Shown here piece after piece: positions 59,892 through 64,000 of a stretch of DNA of 64,000 nucleotides (its first letter is position 1; every line of letters begins with the position of its first letter). The stretch lies in the NCBI RefSeq assembly GCF_000718635.1, contig NZ_JOBF01000003.1, positions 558,001 to 622,000 of the forward strand. Direction: 5' to 3'. Position numbers and translations under genes: made by a program. The DNA comes from Streptomyces varsoviensis. Its GTDB lineage: Bacteria > Actinomycetota > Actinomycetes > Streptomycetales > Streptomycetaceae. Below the pieces are notes generated by a model, which ran no database searches, had not been told where the DNA came from, and worked only from the letters and a program-made list of their open reading frames with translations.

Positions 59892-61552
59892 ACATCGAGG
59901 GCGGTGGCGCGCACGGGGTCGAGATACCAGACGCTGAGCTGGTACGTACGGCCCCCTCGCGTGAAGCCGAGCTGTTGGCCGTGGCCCGGCCGACCGCCCT
60001 GGAGGAAGGCGTACTCCCAGATCACGGCCGGGTTGCCGGCGAACGTGGTGCGTTCCAGCCGCTGCTTCCGGTAGCCCGGCCGGCCCTGGTAGTCCCGCTC
60101 GAAGCGCTGCCAGTGCGTCAGCAGGTCCTCCGTCGTACGGCCCTGGGAGGCGGACAGCTCGATCGTGCCGTCCTTGGGGCTGTAGCTGATGTCGCCCGGG
60201 CTGCGCTCGGTGCGGTTCCAGCCGCCGGGCGGGGACCAGCTGAAACCCTCCTCCTCGCGGCGCGCCGCGGCCGTGTCCGCCGCCCGCGAACCGCTCGCCG
60301 ACAGGCTCGGTTCCCGCGGGGAGGCCGCGCCGCTTCGCGCGGCCGAGGAGCCGGCGGACCCGGCGGACCGTGAAGAAGCCGCGCCGCCGGTGTCCGGCCC
60401 TCGCAGGGCGAAGGCCACCCCGGCCGCGATCGCCGCGACCGCGACCACCGCGGCGGCGGCCAGCACCGCCGTCCTGCGGCGCGCCCGGCCCGGGGGGCCG
60501 CTGTCGCGCACCGGCGCGTCGGCGACGGTGGGGTCATGGGGTACGACTGGCGGCTCCTGGGGCGGTGATACGGGCGGCGGTTCGGCCCCCTCGGGTGGTG
60601 ATACGGGCCGTACGGGCAGTGGCGCGGGCTCCGCGGGCGGCGACAAGGGCCGTACGGGCGGAGGCTGTTCGGCGAGGACCGTCGGCGGGTGCGGGCGGGG
60701 CTCGGGCTCCGGCTCGGCCAGCGGGGCCAGTTCCCGCTCCGTCCCGTCGAGCGTCGGCCGCTCCCCCGGCTCCTTCCTCAGCAGCTCCGTCAGCAGCCCC
60801 CGCAGCGGGCCCGCCGCGTCCGGGATGTCGGGCTGCTCGTACAGCACGGCGTGCAGCGTGGCCAGCGTCGTCGCCCGCGTGAACGGCGAGCGGCCGCCGA
60901 CCGCGGCGCACAGCGTGGCGCCGAGCGACCACAGGTCCGAGGGCGGGCCCTGCTCCCGGCCCTCGACGCGCTCCGGGGCCATGTACTCCGGCGAGCCGAC
61001 CAGCGTGCCGGCCATGGTCAGGGCCGCCGCGTCCTGCATCGCTGCGATCCCGAAGTCCGTGAGGACGATCCGGCCGCGCACGGTGAGCAGCACGTTGCCG
61101 GGCTTGATGTCGCGGTGCAGCACGCCGACGGCGTGCACGGAGCGCAGCGCGCGGGCCAGGCCGAGCCCGATCCGGGCGGCCTCGCGCGGCTCCACCGGGC
61201 CGTCCTGTGTCAGGACCTGTTCCAGCGACCGGGCGTCCACCAGCTCCATCACGATCCACAGCCGGTCGTCCTCCTCCGCCACGTCGTAGACGCGCACGAC
61301 GTTGGGGTGGTCGATGCGGGCCGTGGCCCGCGCCTCGCGCAGACTGCGTTCGCGCTGAACGGCGCTGTCCTCGCCGACGAGTTCGCCGATGCGGATCTCC
61401 TTGGCGGCCACCGGCCGGCCGAGCACTTCGTCGTGGGCGCGCCACACGCGGCCCATTCCGCCCCGGCCGATCAATTCCAGCAGCCGGTAGCGGTCGACCA
61501 CCAATCGCCCCTGCACCTCGCCGCTCTGGTTTCCCACCAGGCCCGCCCCCAT
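59855..61552 (-). CDS. Membrane-bound Ser/Thr protein kinase
   Basis: 565 residues: Hanks-type kinase domain (about 15-280) with GRGGMGRVW (Gly loop), AAKEI (ATP Lys), HRDIKPGNVLL (catalytic loop), TDFGIAAM (DFG) and GSPEYMAPERVEG (activation segment); a Pro/Glu-rich linker of about 90 residues; one membrane segment (TAVLAAAAVVAVAAIAAGVAFAL); and an extracellular domain (about 430-565) of unknown fold with no PASTA repeats. Probably senses an extracytoplasmic cue. Start set at ATG 61552 (MGAGLVGNQSGEV); an upstream TTG at 61606 has no support. Divergent from an LPXTG-like surface protein gene across 91 bp. Confidence 0.93.
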   Translation of the reverse strand: MGAGLVGNQSGEVQGRLVVDRYRLLELIGRGGMGRVWRAHDEVLGRPVAAKEIRIGELVGEDSAVQRERSLREARATARIDHPNVVRVYDVAEEDDRLWIVMELVDARSLEQVLTQDGPVEPREAARIGLGLARALRSVHAVGVLHRDIKPGNVLLTVRGRIVLTDFGIAAMQDAAALTMAGTLVGSPEYMAPERVEGREQGPPSDLWSLGATLCAAVGGRSPFTRATTLATLHAVLYEQPDIPDAAGPLRGLLTELLRKEPGERPTLDGTERELAPLAEPEPEPRPHPPTVLAEQPPPVRPLSPPAEPAPLPVRPVSPPEGAEPPPVSPPQEPPVVPHDPTVADAPVRDSGPPGRARRRTAVLAAAAVVAVAAIAAGVAFALRGPDTGGAASSRSAGSAGSSAARSGAASPREPSLSASGSRAADTAAARREEEGFSWSPPGGWNRTERSPGDISYSPKDGTIELSASQGRTTEDLLTHWQRFERDYQGRPGYRKQRLERTTFAGNPAVIWEYAFLQGGRPGHGQQLGFTRGGRTYQLSVWYLDPVRATALDVYSRAEDSFRIR

Positions 61553-61611
61553 TACGGAATCGGCTTCCGTACCCCTCGCGAACGCAATCTTGTGGTACCT
61601 ATTCAAATACT

Positions 61612-61628
61612 TCTGTAGAGACTACAGA
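61612..61628. promoter_or_regulatory. Perfect dyad between the kinase and surface protein genes
   Basis: TCTGTAG-AGA-CTACAGA, a 7-bp perfect inverted repeat with a 3-base centre, in the 91-bp AT-richer interval between two divergent starts and 16 bp before the surface protein ATG. It could be an operator or a short hairpin in the 5' leader. CTACA/TGTAG half-sites resemble those of BlaI/MecI-type repressors, a weak analogy only. Confidence 0.5.
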
Positions 61629-61643
61629 TAGGGGGGAACGAAA

Positions 61644-62381
61644 ATGCGACGAAGTAATCAGCGGCGATCCTTATGGGTCGTGGCGGCCGCCGGAACGGTG
61701 CTGCTGCTGCCCTTCGAGGCGCTGGCCGCCGAGCCGTCGCCCGGCAGCAGCGCGGGAGGCAGTCCGGGGGCGAGCGCCCCGGCGGGTTACAAGGTCAGCA
61801 CGGAGCTGCCGGCCAAGATCTCCGTGGACAGGGAATCCGGGAAAACCACGCTGTCCGCACAGGTCACCAATGAGGGGGCCAAGGACACCGGCGCGATACG
61901 GCTCAGTGTGGTGGGGTTCGAGGGGATGCGCATCAACGCCGTCAAGGGCTGCACGGCCATCCCGACCGCACAATTGCCACCGGGTTCGAACAGCGGATTC
62001 GCCTGCGCCATCGATAAACTGGCCGCGGGAAAGAGCCGCGACTACCAGGTCGACGCGAGCTTCGATCTGAACAGGACCGGGCAGATCTGCCTCCCGGTCA
62101 CCCTCGGCAACACCAAGACGCTGCTGTGGCAGCAGGGCCCGGTGCAGTTCGGCACCACGGACACCAGCTCCGACGCGCCCGACACCCCGCTGCTGCTCGG
62201 CACGCGCAACGTGCCGGCCGACTCGGCGGGGCAGCGCCCCAGCCCCGGCCCGGGCAAGGGCGACCTGCCCAGTACGGGCACGCCCTCGTCCCTCCCGCTG
62301 ACCGGCGGGATCGCCGTGGTGCTGCTGGCCACGGGCGCGGCGGGCATCTGGCTGACGACCCGTAAGAACGGCCGGGACTGA
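61644..62381 (+). CDS. Secreted protein with LPXTG-like cell-wall anchor
   Basis: 245 residues: signal peptide (VVAAAGTVLLLPFEALA, cleavage likely near residue 28), a Ser/Gly/Pro-rich stretch, a beta-rich domain of about 120 residues with two cysteines (KGCTAIPTAQL and FACAIDKL) plus a third in GQICLPV, a Pro-rich stalk, then LPSTG and LPLTGG followed by a hydrophobic segment and RKNGRD. The C-terminus is a sortase sorting signal or a simple membrane anchor; Streptomyces sortase E prefers LAXTG, so the variant matters. ATG with AGGGGGGAAC about 4 bp upstream. Divergent from the kinase gene. Confidence 0.85.
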   Translation: MRRSNQRRSLWVVAAAGTVLLLPFEALAAEPSPGSSAGGSPGASAPAGYKVSTELPAKISVDRESGKTTLSAQVTNEGAKDTGAIRLSVVGFEGMRINAVKGCTAIPTAQLPPGSNSGFACAIDKLAAGKSRDYQVDASFDLNRTGQICLPVTLGNTKTLLWQQGPVQFGTTDTSSDAPDTPLLLGTRNVPADSAGQRPSPGPGKGDLPSTGTPSSLPLTGGIAVVLLATGAAGIWLTTRKNGRD

Positions 62382-62430
62382 GCACGGCGCCGCGCTCCGG
62401 GCCCGGCGCGCGGCGGGCCCGTGACAGACA

Positions 62431-62468
62431 CCGGGGCCCGCGCCCGATCACTCGGACGCGGGCCCCGG
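62431..62468. terminator. Bidirectional terminator between the surface protein gene and bioY
   Basis: 12-bp perfect arms CCGGGGCCCGCG (62431-62442) and CGCGGGCCCCGG (62457-62468); the loop can pair further (CCGA with TCGG). It lies about midway between two convergent stops. Confidence 0.8.
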
Positions 62469-62516
62469 CCCGTACGGACGCCCGCACGGCAGCCCGTACG
62501 GACGTACGTCCCGTGG

Positions 62517-63119
62517 TCAGCCGCGGCGGCCGAGCAGCTTCCAGGCGGCGGGCAGCGCGCCCATCGCGAGCGCGGCCTTGAGCGCGTCGCCGATGAGGAA
62601 CGGGGTGAGGCCGGCGGCGACGGCCGCGGAGAGCGAGATGTGCGTGCTCAGCGCGAGGTAGGGGACGCCGATTCCGTAGATCAGCGCGGAGCCGAGCGCC
62701 ATGGCGCCCGCGGTGCGCAGCGGGGAGCGGTCGGCGCCGCGGCGGGCGAGGGAGCCGACGACGGTCGCGGCGAGCAGCATGCCCAGGACGTAGCCGAAGG
62801 TCGCGCCGCCCGCGCCCGCGGCGCCGTTCGCGAACCAGGGCATGCCGGCCATGCCGATCAGGGCGTACAGCGCGAGGGAGAGGAAGCCGCGGCGGGCGCC
62901 GAGGGCGGTGCCGACCAGCAGGGCGGCGAAGGTCTGGCCGGTGACCGGGACCGGGGAGCCCGGCACCGGGACGGCTATCTGCGCGGCGACGCCGGTGAGG
63001 ACGGCGCCGCCGAGGACGAGGGCCGCGTCGCGGACGCGGGCCCGGGCGCCGGTGGTGGCGGGGAGCAAATCGGCGAGGACCGTACCGGTCCGGGAAGCTG
63101 TGGCGGCGGCGGTGGCCAT
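62517..63119 (-). CDS. bioY: Biotin transporter BioY
   Basis: Substrate-binding S component of an ECF-type biotin uptake system. 200 residues with six hydrophobic segments; family blocks QIAVPVPGSPVPVTGQTFAALLVG (biotin-binding loop), LGARRGFLSLALYALIGMAG and GVPYLALSTHISLSAAVAAGLTPFLIGDALKA. The bioM/bioN energising genes are not adjacent, so it may work alone or with a shared ECF module. ATG start with GGAG about 5 bp upstream. Confidence 0.95.
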   Translation of the reverse strand: MATAAATASRTGTVLADLLPATTGARARVRDAALVLGGAVLTGVAAQIAVPVPGSPVPVTGQTFAALLVGTALGARRGFLSLALYALIGMAGMPWFANGAAGAGGATFGYVLGMLLAATVVGSLARRGADRSPLRTAGAMALGSALIYGIGVPYLALSTHISLSAAVAAGLTPFLIGDALKAALAMGALPAAWKLLGRRG

Positions 63120-63345
63120 CGGTACTCCGCGGGGTCGAGGGCGATTGACGACAGTGCGACGTTAGCGGAGGGGTTCTCCGCGATCACCGTATGGCGGCGA
63201 CAAAGCCGCGCGGCCGGTCTTGGAGAGTTCCGATCGCTGCTGTGATTTCCGGGTCTGCCTGGGGTTTCGCGGGTTCCCGCGGGTCGCGTGAGGCTCGTCA
63301 CGCGGCGCCGGGGGTTTGCGCCGTGCGGCCGGGCGCGGGGACACT

Positions 63346-63385
63346 GTGGTCCTTCTGACCACACTTCGGTCCCTCTGACCACACT
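63346..63385 (+). promoter_or_regulatory. Repeated operator-like element upstream of the second permease
   Basis: GGTCCTTCTGACCACACT (63348-63365) is repeated 20 bp further on (63368-63385) with one mismatch. The first copy lies in the perfect dyad GTGGTC-CTTCT-GACCAC (63346-63362). Two sites about two helical turns apart and 23 bp before the ATG suggest a repressor site; the TGGTC...GACCA type is like GntR/FadR-family operators. Confidence 0.55.
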
Positions 63386-63407
63386 CGCCTCGGGAGTCAC
63401 GAGCGTT

Positions 63408-64000
63408 ATGCAGCAGGACGCAGCACCTGCCGTCGAGTCCCGTACCGGCGGCCCGAGAGAGCCGCTGGCCGGCGGGCTCAAGCAGCGCCATATGACGATG
63501 CTCGGGCTGGGCGGGGTGATCGGCGCCGGGCTGTTCGTGGGCTCGGGCGCGGGCATCGCCGTCGCGGGGCCCGGCATCGTCGTCTCGTATCTGATCGCGG
63601 GCGCGCTCGCGATGCTGGTGATGCGGATGCTCGGCGAGATGTCCGCGGCGATGCCCGCCTCGGGCGCGTTCTCGGTGCACGCGGAGCGGGCGCTGGGGCG
63701 GTGGGCCGGCTTCTCGGTGGGCTGGCTGTACTGGTTCATGCTCGTCGTCGTCCTGGCGGTGGAGGCGACGGGCGCGGCGCAGATCGCGAACGGCTGGGTG
63801 CCGTCGGTGCCGCAGTGGGCGTGGGTGCTGCTGTTCATGGTGGTGTTCACCGGGGCCAACCTGGCGGCGGTGCGCAACTTCGGCGAGTTCGAGTTCTGGT
63901 TCGCGACGCTCAAGGTCACCGCGATCGTCCTGTTCCTGGCGCTGAGCCTGCTGGCGATCTTCGGACTGCTGCCCGACACCCACGCCGTGGGGCTCACCAA
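63408..64000 (+). CDS. Amino acid permease (APC superfamily), truncated by window edge
   Basis: The first about 197 codons are visible and open to the edge. Sequence after a 25-residue hydrophilic N-terminus: HMTMLGLGGVIGAGLFVGSG, MRMLGEMSAAMPASGAFSVH, GRWAGFSVGWLYWFMLVVVL, closely similar to the permease at 58437, so the two are paralogues. ATG at 63408, with GGGAG about 11 bp upstream. A duplicated dyad lies just upstream, suggesting substrate-responsive repression. Incomplete here only because the window ends. Confidence 0.93.
   Translation, partial: MQQDAAPAVESRTGGPREPLAGGLKQRHMTMLGLGGVIGAGLFVGSGAGIAVAGPGIVVSYLIAGALAMLVMRMLGEMSAAMPASGAFSVHAERALGRWAGFSVGWLYWFMLVVVLAVEATGAAQIANGWVPSVPQWAWVLLFMVVFTGANLAAVRNFGEFEFWFATLKVTAIVLFLALSLLAIFGLLPDTHAVGLT

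Overview
The window is a stretch of high-GC actinobacterial chromosome that reads as a Streptomyces core region. Evidence: very high GC with G/C-ending codons, frequent GTG starts, GGAGG-type ribosome binding sites, long palindromic terminators mostly without U-runs, and a gene order I recognise from Streptomyces: (obg)-rpmA-rplU-rne-radical SAM pair, then rodA-mrdA-mreD-mreC-mreB-ndk-DUF4233-folC, valS, clpX-clpP2-clpP1-tig, rpiB/nei and an amino acid permease. No insertion sequence, prophage, integrase or CRISPR array is visible.

Layout. (1) 1-9.7 kb: ribosomal proteins L27/L21, a 1340-residue RNase E/G with long low-complexity arms, and the TIGR03936/TIGR03960 radical SAM partners, here separated by a PIMT-like methyltransferase on the opposite strand. 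(2) 9.7-12.6 kb: a CYTH-CHAD protein and an aliphatic amidase with all three catalytic residues at canonical positions. (3) 12.7-19.1 kb: the elongasome/spore-wall cluster (RodA, PBP2, MreD, MreC, MreB), with a 60-codon reading frame joined to mreD and mrdA by 4-base overlaps. (4) 19.4-21.8 kb: ndk, DUF4233, folC. (5) 21.8-29.5 kb: an accessory block between folC and valS: a PbpA-like transpeptidase divergent from a histidine kinase/response regulator pair, then UDP-GlcNAc 2-epimerase, a processive GT2 synthase and a polytopic GT-C-like protein. I consider this the best candidate for an undescribed system, a regulated envelope or exopolysaccharide locus probably using UDP-ManNAc. (6) 29.6-39.8 kb: valS, three tandem paralogous membrane-anchored secreted-domain proteins, clpX, clpP2, clpP1 and tig, with a candidate ClgR site upstream of clpP1. 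(7) 40-48 kb: tRNA-Pro, tRNA-Gly, an ArsC-like protein, a small membrane protein, an acyltransferase, a MacB/FtsX-type ABC exporter and a CPA2 antiporter. (8) 47.8-58.2 kb: FBP-domain protein, nitroreductase, an ACC-synthase-like aminotransferase, an orphan EccD-like/MinD-like type VII secretion pair, PP2C phosphatase, Eis-like acetyltransferase, Nei-type glycosylase, RpiB. (9) 58.4-64 kb: two paralogous amino acid permeases (the second cut by the window edge), a membrane Ser/Thr kinase divergent from an LPXTG-like surface protein, and BioY.

A recurring oddity is short tandem duplications (7-27 bp units) at gene 3' ends, several including the stop codon. Two genes also look as if they start at a non-standard codon (CTG, ATC), and several genes have a TA-rich -10-like hexamer six or seven bases before ATG, as expected of leaderless mRNAs. 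Family assignments come from motif reading only; no database search was run.
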